A stretch of 64,000 nucleotides of DNA from Undaria pinnatifida (lineage: Eukaryota > Sar > Phaeophyceae > Laminariales > Alariaceae). Shown piece after piece: positions 33,449-45,555 of the stretch (position 1 is the stretch's first letter; every line of letters starts with the position of its first letter). Both the position numbers and the translations under genes were made by a program. The notes beneath the pieces were generated by a model. That model searched no databases, was not told the DNA's origin, and worked only from the letters and a program-made list of their open reading frames with translations. Location of the stretch: the NCBI GenBank assembly GCA_012845835.1, contig JABAKD010000028.1, forward strand, positions 5,812,796 through 5,876,795. Reading direction: 5' to 3'.

Positions 33449-33658
33449 TTGCCGCGACCGCCGCTCGGTGGTGATGACGAGTTCGTCGTCAAGGTGGCCT
33501 GGGAAGGGCTGGAGGAGGCCGAGAGCACCTGGGAGCCGGCTGAAGGTGATGCGGCTGAAGACGAATCAGAAGCGGAACTCGAACAGCGGTATGGGCTGCG
33601 TTTGGAATTTATTGTGGCTTGGAGAGGGGTCCCGGATTATGAGTTGCTGATTTTCTGA
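33449..33658 (+). pseudogene. Ty3 relic 2: chromodomain tail
   Basis: A 69-codon frame in a different phase from the protease frame, 15 bp downstream. It contains DEFVVKVAWEGLEEAESTWEP, which fits the chromodomain core (hhVKWxGxxxxxxTWEP) with the first conserved Trp of VKW as Ala. An acidic stretch and EQRYGLRLEF follow. It is the C-terminus of chromovirus integrase, joined here almost directly to the RT leader by an internal deletion. Confidence 0.75.
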
Positions 33659-33659
33659 A

Positions 33660-34380
33660 TTTTGAATATTTAGCTTCGAGTACTTAGAGTTTCTGCGCAG
33701 GGCGCTGATAGCACCTGATGCAGCCACAGCTGGCGGTTCACCGCCGAGGCTGTGTGTGCGCAGAGCATGTCCGGGGTGGGTGCTTCCGTTTTACGGGTGA
33801 CTATTGTACTGGAATTCCTTATGTGGTCTGGGTTTCGGCAAGTTGCATGCGCAATCGGAGGTGTGGTGCTTGGTGCGTGGTTTGCTTGGAGATGTATTGG
33901 TGAGGCACGGCTACTGAGCATCGTTGTTAACGGTCAGTAAACGTGGTAGATCGTAGGTCGTGGTGAAACTGACCTGGATGTGTTGGACTTGACCGTTGTC
34001 CAACGTACGGACAGCAATGTTTATCAAAGCTGCTCAGTCTGAGCCAACTTGTGGTTGGCAGCCCGATATGGGCTTTTGGAGGGTGCTGTACCGCGGTAGT
34101 CGTATCATTGGGCATTTTACCGTACATAGAATGACTGGATATATTTTTTCAGGGGGTTTCACTGTCACTATTGGCATTTCTTGTGAGCTGTCGATATCTT
34201 GAGTATGGACGGGAAGGTTCATGGTCGATGGCATGGCACTTCCCTGTGTAACAACGAACGAACTAGCACATTGTGAAGATACGCACTCCGAGCATACGAG
34301 GGGAAGTCCTCGGAGCTGATACCACCGGGCCTGCGGTCGCCCGAGTCGCTCGAGTCGGTGCACGTCCGACAATCAAAATC
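33660..34380 (+). repeat. T segment (LTR-like), copy 2
   Basis: Follows the chromodomain frame directly in the same sense, the place of a 3' LTR. It is similar to 2400-3095 (same strand) and partly to 6285-6545 (opposite strand). The conserved second half contains TTTGGAGGGTGCTGTACCGC, CATTGGGCATTTTACCG and CGGAGCTGATACCACCGG. Confidence 0.6.
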
Positions 34381-34384
34381 TAAA

Positions 34385-35825
34385 GTCCGGAACCTCCAAG
34401 ATCAACCCGCAGCTCAGCTGCCGAAATTAGAGTCATTAGACCTCAGTAACCAAAAGGGGGCCAGCTGGTAAAATAGGGTCAAAGCAGAGCATTAGCACGA
34501 CAATGCCCAATCTCCAAATTTCCAAAGCCATACCGTCGATCCGCACTCACAGCTACCGTATAACTAGCGGCGTTATTACAAAGTAACAAGAAAAACAGCA
34601 GCTGGAAAAATACCTGGTAGGATCAAAAACGAGTGTACAAGCACAGTACGTAGTCGCGAAGCTCACTAACGGATCATAAAACTGTTTCCCGGCCGGATAC
34701 ACACCAAACCCCATCTAAAGTCATGACCATCTAAATCAGAAAATTGATAAACCATATTTTAGAATTCCACCAAAAGCATGATTTCTGTTAAAACAGTCCC
34801 GTCCTTGCAACACGGTCAGTTTCTGCACTGTGCCACCGTTTCGGTTCAAGTATTCTACGGGGTCTTTACCCTCCCATCATACAGAGTTAATCGCATCGCA
34901 CTCTTCTTGTGCTACTCTGCGTTCCTCGATAATCGGTTTGGGTGTGTAGAAAACCTCTATGCCATTCCACGCCCCGCTTTAGGATTTGTTTTCTTGCAGT
35001 CTGGTCAGGCGCGGAGGGTCGGAGTTAAAGGCAATAATCCTGAGCCATCCTAGCACGCGCGTTCGTTATTGCCGACTGCTGTGGATACTGTCTGCGGCAC
35101 GTGCTACGATAGAGGTAGCCCTTTTCGTCTAAATTGTTTTCTGAATGACGGGACTCCTTGACGTAAAATCGTCCGAAATGGCTCTTGTTTCGAGTGATTC
35201 TAGTTGTATACCCAGGACATGAGATTTTCATTCCGGTACCAGTTTTAATTTTATCCGAATCAGTTTTTTGGGGGGGTCTTAAGCTCATAAAGTGCGGAAC
35301 CTCAGAAAAAAAGTGATGCATCTCTATCGTACCACGCGCTCTGTGCCTCAACAGCAAGTCCTCGTTAACGAAGACGCCATCTGCTACCAACACGGGGAGG
35401 GCTACACGTCCTTCTTAAGGCATGTCGACACCCTTCGCTTCCCACAAACAATACAATTTGGCTTGCCAAAGGGGCCAGGAGTGTCTCTGATTATTGGAGT
35501 TGGGTGGACGTTGGCTGCCAAAATTACCTCATGGATGGGCCAGCCCGCGCACAACAGGCGTAGGCGAGGAATGAATTGGGACAGAGTGTACCTTGATCTC
35601 GGTGAGGATGTTTTCGGCTGGACTACTCTCCTCTCAAGGTCAGCCAGCAGCTCAAACTAGTAAAACAGTTGCGGGTGAAACTCCGCCGCTACTCCCTGGA
35701 TCGGCACTCAAATCGGCGTCCCCCATGGCTCGCTTGATGCTTCTTGCTAGCTCCTTTCTTCAGAAGAGCCCAAGTTGCACAACACACAGGTTTATATTAG
35801 GATATCAATGTTTCGCGATTAATCG
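34385..35825. other. No gene recognised
   Basis: A plus frame of 122 codons (35292-35660) has a fairly protein-like composition but no known motif. The rest shows short frames only. Confidence 0.35.
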
Positions 35826-35829
35826 TGTT

Positions 35830-36105
35830 TATTCGTCCCTTGAACCGTAGTGGGCCCACCCGTTATACGAACACTAGTAGAGCAGAGGAGCTACGAGTAG
35901 GAAGACAACACGCCACTGCATTTTAACTCCTCCGGAGTACAACGAGGAGTGCACTCGGTGGAAAAGGTGGATAATTAGCCCGGAACAAACACGCCATCCC
36001 GATTTCCCGCTACGACGCAGCCTACCTATTATTGGAAACACCCTAAAGTCATCAAGTCGTTGTCATATCCTGATCGTATCTAAGCACAATAATCAGGTAG
36101 GCATG
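35830..36105 (+). repeat. Direct repeat E, copy 2
   Basis: Partner of 32270-32545. It also contains CACTCGGTGGAAA and ATATCCTGATCGTATC variants. Confidence 0.65.
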
Positions 36106-36109
36106 TCAA

Positions 36110-36935
36110 ATTTGATAACGCATTTATCACCGACTGATGCTTTGCGCAAACCTCGCACACTTTACGGTAAACACAGGAACGGATAAGAGAACCTGGTCGG
36201 CAATTTTTCTCCTCTTCTGAACGTATTAAGCACGGTGTTGCGTCAAACAACTATACGTGAGCTGTGTGACGCTTCATTTTTTGCGCCCTTCACTACTGTT
36301 CGTCGGAGATACTATTCTCCCAAGATAGTCGCTTGCCATCAACGCCAGCCTGCCTTCGTCACCATCCCCCATGACACGCGCTGATTGAATCTCTGTCCGG
36401 TGATGCCACATAACAACAGGTCGCGATGTGCAGAGGTGGGCAACGGTGAAACGTCCGGCAATGACGAATTGGGGGAAACGAGGGTTGATTGTCGTCAGTA
36501 GGTAAGAGGAAGGCGGAATGAGGGAGGGGAGTGAGTGGGAGCTCTCCACATACAAAATATATCCCCAGGTAACGTTAAGGTCGTGCTGCTGCACCCAACA
36601 GATATTGCCTGTTGTGCCCTACGGAATAGCTGCGGAACTGTATTTCTCGACCGATGTTCGCGTTCCAGAATGTTTGTTATCGCCGCCAAAATAGGAGGGA
36701 AATGATTTGGACCCTACTCACTAGCTGTGCGAAGCTTCGCTGGGAGAGGCCCACCCCACGCATTCCCCGCTACAACGCAGATGAACCGTACGATGGCTGT
36801 TGACGATGAGCTTAATAGGTGTGAACCTGCTTTGCAGCATAGATTACTTGAATGATTTGCGGGTTGTCGTCATCAATGTTGTCCAGCTACCGTGCGCAGG
36901 CGACCGCATGTCATGAGAAAATGTTAATGTTCTCT
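36110..36935. other. No gene recognised
   Basis: Short frames only. Confidence 0.4.
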
Positions 36936-36938
36936 TAT

Positions 36939-37325
36939 TCACTCACCAATTTCCATGAGCTCCCTCTGCTCTAGTCGCTTCAATCCCGGAGAGAGCTTGA
37001 ACTTGGCCAATACATTGTGTTCAAGCATCATGACGATTTCTCTAACCGAATCGTCGAGAATGGTATTTCTTGCGACGTCATGAAGACCTGTAAAGGTGTT
37101 CCTACGACGATTAGATGTGTGCGACAGGTTCACCAAACGGATGAACGTATTTTCGAAGAGGGGGTTGTTGATTGGGTTGTGCTTGTACAAGATACGGATA
37201 CGATGACGGGTCGATGATGTGGTGAAATTGGCTTTCGACACTATTGCGAGGCAGTTCGATACTTGGGACACAGGAAAAGCCACTCTAAGAGCGTTGGAGC
37301 TACTTCCCACATGAGGATGCCTCAA
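36939..37325 (-). pseudogene. Family U relic 1, unknown protein
   Basis: A 128-codon minus frame with protein-like composition. RHRIRILYKHNPINNPL resembles CHRIRIIHTHNRILP encoded at about 42290-42400 (minus). VSKANFTTS resembles YSKANLLLGLP from the minus strand of the 560-bp repeat and IAKTNLPLGLP at 42300-42524. Its C-terminal part (VREIVMMLEHNVLAKFKLSP) is not found in the other two copies. I do not recognise the family. It ends where the 560-bp array begins. Confidence 0.35.
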
Positions 37326-37330
37326 CGCTC

Positions 37331-39567
37331 ATGTGCGGTAAGGCCGATGGGTGTACGTAGCCGGACTGTCACCTTAAAAGACGTGGTAGGCAGAACAGAA
37401 CAGTGTACAGAGACTCATTGGACAAGAGTATATGTAGGTCAGCGCTGTGTTGAAGTGAAAGTACATCGGAGAGGTATGCAGTGTAAAATAACCCGTCCGT
37501 TGGATAGGTACGTCGTGGGTTCAGAGAGCGTCTGAGCACAGCAGAGTATTGCGTTGCAGATGACAGTCGCCCAGGACACGCCAGCCAGAGTGATCCTTTC
37601 AGTGTGGAAGATTTGCAGTAGGCTTCGATGGGGTAGCCATTACTGTCCCCCTCTCATGAGTTCTCGGTTTCGACCCGTTTTGGCCCCACGCAGGGAAAAA
37701 GACTGCTATCTACTCCTTCTCCTTCCTTGACCTCAGACACTGTCTTGTCTCTCCAAGCCAAATAATCTCTGAAGGCGTCCCCTTCAGTCTATCAGCTTGC
37801 GAGACCTGCGAGGTTCGGGGTTCCGCTTTCGTGATGAGGATATTGGGGAGTCCCAATAGTAGATTGGCTTTACTGTAGCGGGACTTGCTCATGTGCGGTA
37901 AGGCCGATGGGTGTACGTAGCCGGACGGTCACCTTAAAAGACGTGGTAGGCAGAACAGAACAGTGTACAGAGACTCATTGGACAAGAGTATATGTAGGTC
38001 AGCGCTGTGTTGAAGTGAAAGTACATCGGAGAGGTATGCAGTGTAAAATAACCCGTCCGTTGGATAGGTACGTCGTGGGTTCAGAGAGCGTCTGAGCACA
38101 GCAGAGTACTGCGTTGCAGATGACAGTCGCCCAGGACACGCCAGCCAGAGTGATCCTTTCAGTGTGGAAGATTTGCAGTAGGCTTCGATGGGGTAGCCAT
38201 TACTGTCCCCCTCTCATGAGTTCTCGGTTTCGACCAGTTTTGGCCCCACGCAGGGAAAAAGACTGCTATCTACTCCTTCTCCTTCCTTGACCTCAGACAC
38301 TGTCTTGTGTCTCCAAGCCAAATAATCTCTGAAGGCGTCCCCTTCAGTCTATCAGCTTGCGAGACCTGCGAGGTTCAGGGTTCCGCTTTCGTGATGAGGA
38401 TATTGGGGAGTCCCAATAGTAGATTGGCTTTACTGTAGCGGGACTTGCTCATGTGCGGTAAGGCCGATGGGTGTACGTAGCCGGACTGTCACCTTAAAAG
38501 ACGTGGTAGGCAGAACAGAACAGTGTACAGAGACTCATTGGACAAGAGTATATGTAGGTCAGCGCTGTGTTGAAGTGAAAGTACATCGGAGAGGTATGCA
38601 GTGTAAAATAACCCGTCCGTTGGATAGGTACGTCGTGGGTTCAGAGAGCGTCTGAGCACAGCAGAGTATTGCGTTGCAGATGACAGTCGCCCAGGACACG
38701 CCAGCCAGAGTGATCCTTTCAGTGTGGAAGATTTGCAGTAGGCTTCGATGGGGTAGCCATTACTGTCCCCCTCTCATGAGTTCTCGGTTTCGACCAGTTT
38801 TGGCCCCACGCAGGGAAAAAGACTGCTATCTACTCCTTCTCCTTCCTTGACCTCAGACACTGTCCTGTCTCTCCAAGCCAAATAATCTCTGAAGGCGTCC
38901 CCTCCATTCTACCAGCTTGCGAGACCTGCGAGGTTCGGGGTTCCGCTTTCGTGATAAGGATATTGGGGAGTCCCAATAGTAGATTGGCTTTACTGTAGCG
39001 GGACTTGCTCATGTGCGGTAAGGCCGATGGGTGTACGTAGCCGGACTGTCACCTTAAAAGACGTGGTAGGCAGAACAGAACAGTGTACAGAGACTCATTG
39101 GACAAGAGTATATGTAGGTCAGCGCTGTGTTGAAGTGAAAGTACATCGGAGAGGTATGCAGTGTAAAATAACCCGTCCGTTGGATAGGTACGTCGTGGGT
39201 TCAGAGAGCGTCTGAGCACAGCAGAGTACTGCGTTGCAGATGGCAGTCGCCCAGGACACGCCAGCCAGAGTGATCCTTTCAGTGTGGAAGATTTGCAGTA
39301 GGCTTCGATGGGGTAGCCATTACTGTCCCCCTCTCATGAGTTCTTGGTTTCGACCCGTTTTGGCCCCACGCAGGGAAAAAGACTGCTATCTACTCCTTCT
39401 CCTTCCTTGACCTCAGACACTGTCTTGTCTCTCCAAGCCAAATAATCTCTGAAGGCGTCCCCTTCAGTCTATCAGCTTGCGAGACCTGCGAGGTTCGGGG
39501 TTCCGCTTTCGTGATGAGGATATTGGGGAGTCCCAATAGTAGATTGGCTTTACTGTAGCGGGACTTA
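37331..39567 (+). repeat. Tandem array, four 560-bp units
   Basis: Units start at 37331, 37891, 38451 and 39011 (ATGTGCGGTAAGGCCGATGG), exactly 560 bp apart, and end with GTAGCGGGACTT. By eye they differ at only a handful of positions, so amplification is recent or homogenised. Each carries an identical plus frame of 62 codons (MGVRSRTVTLKDVVGRTEQC...SESV) of unknown function and a minus frame of about 60 codons starting MSKSRYSKANLLLGLPN in units whose start is intact. Size and spacing suit a satellite or a locally amplified element. GAACAGAACAGTGTACAGAG lies inside each unit. Confidence 0.95.
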
Positions 39568-39795
39568 GGGTTCGTAATATCTTCAATTCGGCTGCGTTAC
39601 CATGGTGATGGTGCATTCGAACCCACTTGACTTCAAACGTGTGGATAATCTTTATGATGTGTTCATGTCTGCTGGAGAGGAGCGTCAATATGTGTACGTG
39701 GTACATGATATGTTTTACTACCTGCCGGTAACCCGGCCCCCCTAGCACTGCCCACATCAGGACGTTCCATCACACTTCGAGCGTCAAAAAACACG
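39568..39795 (-). pseudogene. Family U relic 2
   Basis: The minus frame encodes HVHILTLLSSRHEHIIKII and HTFEVKWVRMHHH, parallel to YISMNLSSRYEYVMKVIH and KVEEKWDRLYN at 42300-42524. DNA similarity to 42330-42600 runs from AGATTGGTTTT to GCACTGCCC/GCATTGCCC. Similarity at protein level with third-base differences suggests that both descend from one coding family. It abuts the right end of the 560-bp array, whose last bases (AGATTGGCTTTACTG) belong to the same similarity. Confidence 0.4.
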
Positions 39796-39799
39796 ATCG

Positions 39800-40890
39800 A
39801 TCGCATTTGTGCATACTTTGGAAGCAAGGAGATCGTCCTGTGCACCTCCCAAGTGGGTGCAAGTTGGGTGTTGCGGTTCTAGCAATGTCGGGCAAAATCG
39901 AGGAGAGCGGGAGACCGGTCTTGAGTGAGCTGGCAAGGAAGGAGTTGGAAGGTATGACCGAGAAGATGGAGAGGATACAACGGACAAGTACAGAGTAACT
40001 AGGAGCGCTGCTCGCAAGGAGGGGTCGCGTCGAAGGAGCCATCACGGTAGTGTCAATCTCCGACCTATTGGACTTGTCATCAGATGGTATCGGGGTCAGC
40101 TGTGATTGGGCGAGTTGACTAATAAACTAAGCGCATTTAGCACATCAATTTCAAATCGGCGGGAATACTCCTCGAGATCATCGCGGCGAAAATCTTAACC
40201 AAGACGCAAAAGCAATGTCTGGGCACCAGCCGAGCATGAGCCCAAATTGGTAGGCCTGCTTGGTACTGTGGTTGACAATAAGAGCGAGGAGTCCCAGCAG
40301 CAGCAGCGGCAGCAGCTACAGCATGTTCGGGAAGAATAAAAAATGTGGATTGGCTGATGTGAGACTGGGAGAAGAAAAGGGTGAGGGGCGTTTTGGAATT
40401 GGGATGAACACAGGTTGGGGACTGATTTTACGATAGCCCCCCGCAAAACCAGTAATTCCTTTAACGAGCGTTTCATGGGCGCTCGACGCGAGGAAGGATA
40501 TTTCTTAAAAACGTAGCCGTATAGCTTCTTGTGTGCAAAGGTCTATCGAGCGCTGAAGTCGGGGTGTCAAGAGACATCGTATTTCAGGAGCTGCGGCCGG
40601 GAGCTGTTTTCGACACCGGCATTTTGCTAAAGAAAAGTTGGAGGTGCAAGCTCAGGATGACTCTGGGAAAATGTCTTTCTGTTCATCAGAGTTTAAATGG
40701 AGAAAATTATATGCTTCTCCAAATCGTGGTTGAAGATATATTGATTGAAACCTGGGAGGCACATAACTGATGTTGGACTTCTGGAGTAAAAAAGCTTCTC
40801 CACTCCATTGACAAATGTGCCGTTGGTAATTTTTGAGTTCGAGATTGTGGACAGTAGATGCGTTTTTATGTACACACAGCCGGGAGGCAA
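39800..40890. other. No gene recognised
   Basis: Short plus frames (39807-39998 and 40531-40770) have protein-like ends but no known motif. A CAGCAGCAGCGGCAGCAG patch lies near 40296-40318. Confidence 0.3.
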
Positions 40891-40894
40891 TTAT

Positions 40895-41285
40895 CTAACA
40901 TATCCGCCCCCCCCTCCAGTCCCCCCCCCCCCCCTCAAACCCCGCTCGCGTTTGATCAAAACCAGGCCCCCACGTCCTTCAAAACTCCGCCCTCCCCTCA
41001 CCGGTTATTCGACTTACAGGATTCACTTGATAAAACGGATACGTTTACCTCCACAGCTGTCCGAATTTGTCCCCCTCAGAAACGGGTTTTATAGTTTCCG
41101 CGCACAGACTGACTAAAATCACCCTGTTGACCCTGATAGCTACACTTTAGTTGTAAGGGGAGTCGCCGACCTATATCCTTGATGAGGACACACAACTCGT
41201 AATGCGCGCAATCGGAGGATCACACACTGCTTGCAAAGATGAGTTTCGACGAAATCTTCGATCTCACAGCTGGAGTGTATTTTTA
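40895..41285 (+). repeat. R1 dispersed repeat
   Basis: A C-run (40907-40935), TTTGATCAAAACCAGGCCCC, CTTACAGGATTCACTTGATA, GGGTTTTATAGTTTCCGCGC, GGGGAGTCGCCGACC, GATGAGTTTCGACGAAATC and GATCTCACAGCTGGAGTG follow in the standard R1 order. Confidence 0.9.
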
Positions 41286-41289
41286 ATTT

Positions 41290-42285
41290 TTTATAATATA
41301 GTGAAGGGTGGGGCTAATGAGTTAGTACACTCATTGTGAGCCAATTTTACCCAGCTGGTGTCCGTTTGATTGCCGTGGACAGATGTCTCTCGTGACTGCG
41401 GCTGTTTTTGTTCATCACCGGGTTGACGTTGAAGTTTTAGAACTTTGAATCTTGATTTCAGACATTCAGATTTTGGGTTTTGGATTCCAAATTTTAAGTC
41501 GTATTATTGTTGACGCGCGCTTCGAGAGAGGTAGTACTTTTTGCCCAAAACGTTTTCAGAATGATGGGCCCTTTGAAACTTCAGAGGGAAACGTTGACAA
41601 CAACAAAAATGACGATTGCAGCATCGGCCATACATAGCTGGTTGGCGATGGTACAATTGGTGTCCGAATCGCAACAATGCAACGACTCGTACGGGACGGG
41701 GGCCGCATAATCCTGCCCGTACAGCTGCAACGCCGGCGCTACTGACAGAGACCTGAAAGTATCACAATCTTCGTTTTCTCTGGTTGCTGTACACGGGGCC
41801 CAAAAGGGCTAACCAAAAATCGTAGGAATTTATTCGTTGTGTATGAGGCGATAGTTTTGATTGGATAACGAAACCATAGGGTTGTTCATCTGGTAGCGAG
41901 CCTATTTCCCCCGAATCTGTCTTCAGGGACACTGATAAAATAGAGCATTAAATACAGCAGCACTCAAATTAGGAGCCTCATAAATATGATGGCAAACCGT
42001 ATCGTAGCGTGCGTCCATTTTGAAACTGATTCAGGATTTTCTCCATGGATTTTTATTATTATTATTTCGTTGTGGCTTTCAGGGAGTACGAACCGAAATC
42101 TTTTTTTTGTCACTGCAGTGCTATGAGACCCCGAATCTGAGTTACTGCTAGGCGGGAGGGCGAGGGTAGTGCAAGGACGGTAAATTGGATGGAAAAAAAA
42201 AGTGCAGGAAGGATGCTGATTGACTTTATTTTGCATTGACTCGTTTTATCTTGGCGAAAGCTAACACGCTGCCGTACCGTATACC
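41290..42285. other. No gene recognised
   Basis: Short frames only. Confidence 0.4.
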
Positions 42286-42289
42286 GTAT

Positions 42290-42600
42290 CAATTGTATAT
42301 CAGGAAGTATGCGATTGTGCGTATGTATGATACGGATACGGTGGCAGTCCGAGTGGTAGATTGGTTTTTGCAATCGTGGGAAAGTAATTGAGGAATAGTG
42401 CCGTTTTCGGCATTTTTTCATTAAGATTGTACAGCCGATCCCATTTTTCTTCTACTTTATGGATGACCTTCATGACATATTCATATCTGCTCGAGAGGTT
42501 CATTGATATGTATACCAAGTACATGTTCTATTTGACTATCTTCCGGCACCCCCGCCACCTCAGCATTGCCCGCGCGTGGAAGTGCCATCATGCTTCGCGG
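42290..42600 (-). pseudogene. Family U relic 3
   Basis: Two overlapping minus frames encode YISMNLSSRYEYVMKVIH, KVEEKWDRLYN and IAKTNLPLGLPPYPYHTYAQ in one phase and CHRIRIIHTHNRILPDIQL in another. They match relics 1 and 2, with a frameshift between. Unknown family. Confidence 0.4.
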
Positions 42601-42604
42601 ATCA

Positions 42605-44745
42605 AGCATCAAGCCTTGTCGGTTCCACTGCGCGGTCCACGAGACCACTCAGTCACCTATATAACCAAACGCTTTGAATTGTAGCAATGACTATTATGCC
42701 GTTTGGAGTTCATGATGCTCCTAGACGTAACTGCGCGTTAGCCGTGGTATTGCGCCGGTGCCTCTCGACAGCACCTTTCTCACATTGTCTGGAATGGCAG
42801 GAGTTGATCTTGCGTCTTGCTACCTAGGTTGACCTCCTGCGGGGACGTTGGTCGAAGATACTGATCCACGATGCCGATGAAACGTGTAAATTGCTCGCGC
42901 GGGTCGACCAATTTCTGGATCGATTAAGGATACAAGAACGGATTGGGGATCGTACTTTGAGAACGGTGTCATCGGTGTACGAATAGTTCCCGAGGTCATC
43001 CCGTTATAACAGGCGCGTGCTACCGTTGAAGTTCACCTATATTTTCTAAAGATTCTCACTTGCGAAGGTATCCAACAACTAGCTTCGAGAAAAAATGACC
43101 TCCCAGCCTGAAGATCCACATCGTGGTCTAGGTATATATCAAGCGAGCAATGCCATCAACTGCATGATATTCCAATTATATTGGGAGGTTCTTCAATGGA
43201 GGATTCCCATCACCCGGAAAACGGTTGAGCAGAACAAGCTTGCTCTACCGTAGCACGCATCCCAAGCACCTTGACACACGCTTCGTTGAATGCAGTCTGT
43301 TTTGAACTATACCTGCCTCGACAGATTTCACTGAAATATAGGGCCGATGTTCCGATGCTCCTTGTGGTACATAAATAAACAATTGGCTGGCGCGATTGTG
43401 CTGAGTGCTCGCGTCGATCAGTCGGTTTGATGACAAGCGACTGTACATACCTTGTACGCCATGCAGCCCATGATGAAATCCCAGCTCTCTATGCACAAAC
43501 TGTCCCTGCAGAATTCTCCAAATACCTCCGCAACCTCCCCGCCCTTTTGAGCGAAGTCGGATACCCCATATTTGCCATGAATAGGCAGATATACCTGCCC
43601 CTCCACCGGTAGAACAGACATATCGGCGCCGCAGCAACCATAGTGCACGTAAACGGGAACCAGGGCGCTACGCGACTCGTTGTGACACGAGCGAAGATGG
43701 AAACAAGGAAAAGGGGCATGCGTGGAAAGGGGGCAATGTTGGTTGTACTCGCTGCATGAGTTAGACGCGACGTAGATCTAGACGATTTATTGATGAGGAG
43801 TGATTTTGGTGCTGGGGAATATTTCATTATATCCCCGCAATTCACGTGCCTCGAAAGACGTTTTGGTGCGTGCTCCAGAGACATGGCCACATGCCATGCG
43901 CCACATGCCCCGGGATGTGTTAGGGTCTCCCAGACATTTCTTTGTTGATATTTTCCAACGATGGGGTGATTTCCTTGCAGATGGTTATCCCCATCGAACT
44001 GCGAAATTCCTGTCAACGCTACAAGGGACTATTTGGTAGTTTTTTCCACAGCGGCAACGTGAAGAGGTGTCGGACACCGTACGATCTTCACGACGTTTTT
44101 AGCCTTCTGCCTCCTTTGCGGAGGTGCAGGTATTTTCAATTGGAAGCGGAGATGAAATGCTGTCCTGCAAAGATGTCGTCGGAGTACTTTAATCTAGGTG
44201 GCGTTGAAAGGAAATCATACCACCAACCGTACGTTCAAAATGCTGGCTGTGTGAGTTAGAACCTGGCGATACTTGAGAGGCGATTCCTTTTGTTGTGCGA
44301 GGGTTAATTGTGAGCGCTCCGTGTATTCGGTACAATGCGGGGTGTGCGCTCCGCGGTAGTGCATCGCCGAGAATTGATATCCATATAAGCAGAGCAGATA
44401 GATATGCAACATTCTGAGCCAATCACAGGATGGAAGCGAATACCGAAGAGAAATCAGAGGTATCAAACAAATGTGCGACACACAGCTGTTAGGTGTGTTA
44501 ATCCAGCGACAGCGCGCTGGTGGACAATATTTACTTCGAACGAAGACTAAACGAACCACGAAGGAAGGAAGGAAAAGGAAATGGGTCTCGACGATACACA
44601 CTAGCTGCTGGTCTGCTTTGGCCGGTCATTGCCGGTGATCAAGAGGGGTGAGCTCCATAGACGAATTCGAATGGACAAAGCCACAGTTGAACATAATTTA
44701 TTTTCTTCGGGTAAAGCCAGGGACATGTCCGTGGCAAGCCGTCGT
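42605..44745. other. No gene recognised
   Basis: Competing frames lie over 43245-44016, including minus frames of 130 and 175 codons and plus frames encoding EIPALYAQTVPAEFSKYLRN. Composition is partly protein-like, but nothing is recognisable. The 43.4-43.8 kb plus strand could be a decayed gene. Confidence 0.3.
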
Positions 44746-44748
44746 GCT

Positions 44749-45330
44749 CCACGGACGCTGCCCCGACCTGCCACGGCACTTCGTGGATATTGCCGAGGAT
44801 CACCATGGGCATGTCCACGGTCACGTCCACGGCAAAGTTCACGGCAACGTCCACGGCAATATCCGCGGCCACGTCCACGGCCATGTCTGCAGCAATGTCC
44901 GTGGCAATGTTCGCGGATTTGTCCGCGGACAACGGTGACAATACAGGTGGCAACATCCGAGGTCCGCCGCAGCAACGTTCGTGGCAATGTCCGTGGCAAT
45001 GTTTATGGCATTGTCCGCGGCAATGTCCGTGTCAATGCTCGAGGGAACATCCGCGGCTTTGTTCGCTAATATATCAACGGATATGTCCACGGACGTGTCT
45101 GGGAAAATTCCGTGGCAAAATCCGCGGTAGCCCGAGCCCATATCCGTGACATTGACCGCGGTGGTCTACGGCAATGTCCGTGTCAATGTCCGCCACACCG
45201 TGCGCTGCAATGCCCCCGCGGCAATGTCCGCGGATGTCCGCGGACATGTCCGCAGCAAATTCCATGGCAATCCGCGGCAATACCCGTCGAAATGTCGGTG
45301 GAAATGTCCGTATCGATCTAGGTTCAGGAC
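44749..45330 (+). repeat. Fold-back element FB-1, left arm (CCGCGG units)
   Basis: Units of about 12 bp or multiples, variants of GGCAATGTCCGC and GGCAATGTCCGT, rich in the palindromes CCGCGG and CCACGG. The right arm (45556-45975) carries the reverse complement (GCCGCGGACATTGCC, GCCACGGACA). The left boundary is set by alignment to FB-2 (GCTCCACGGAC/GCTCCATGGAC). Confidence 0.85.
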
Positions 45331-45555
45331 AAACAACAATATTCCTCCACACGTATATGGTGTACACTCGTCAGCTATGCACCGTCTTTGTGAGACGAAA
45401 ATCAAAGATCCGCAAAGTGGTACCACAACCTGCGATCTTAACTCATGTATTACACATACGTATGTCACTTTTTTATACCGTGTGTCCTCAAAACGTTTCC
45501 ACCTCCGAAGGGTTAGTGTTACCGTTAGGGTTGCGTTAGGGTTAGGATTTTCACA
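45331..45555 (+). repeat. FB-1 core with telomere-like tract
   Basis: A unique-looking core (TCAGGACAA, GTGAGACGAAAATCAA, CATGTATTACA) is shared with FB-2. At its right edge, 45510-45546 reads GGGTTAGTGTTACCGTTAGG followed by GTTGCGTTAGGGTTAGG, a degenerate TTAGGG array that leads directly into the right arm. Confidence 0.85.

Noticed and set aside
37331..39567. CRISPR array or rDNA-like cluster
   Set aside because: Units are 560 bp with no spacer structure and no rRNA-like sequence.
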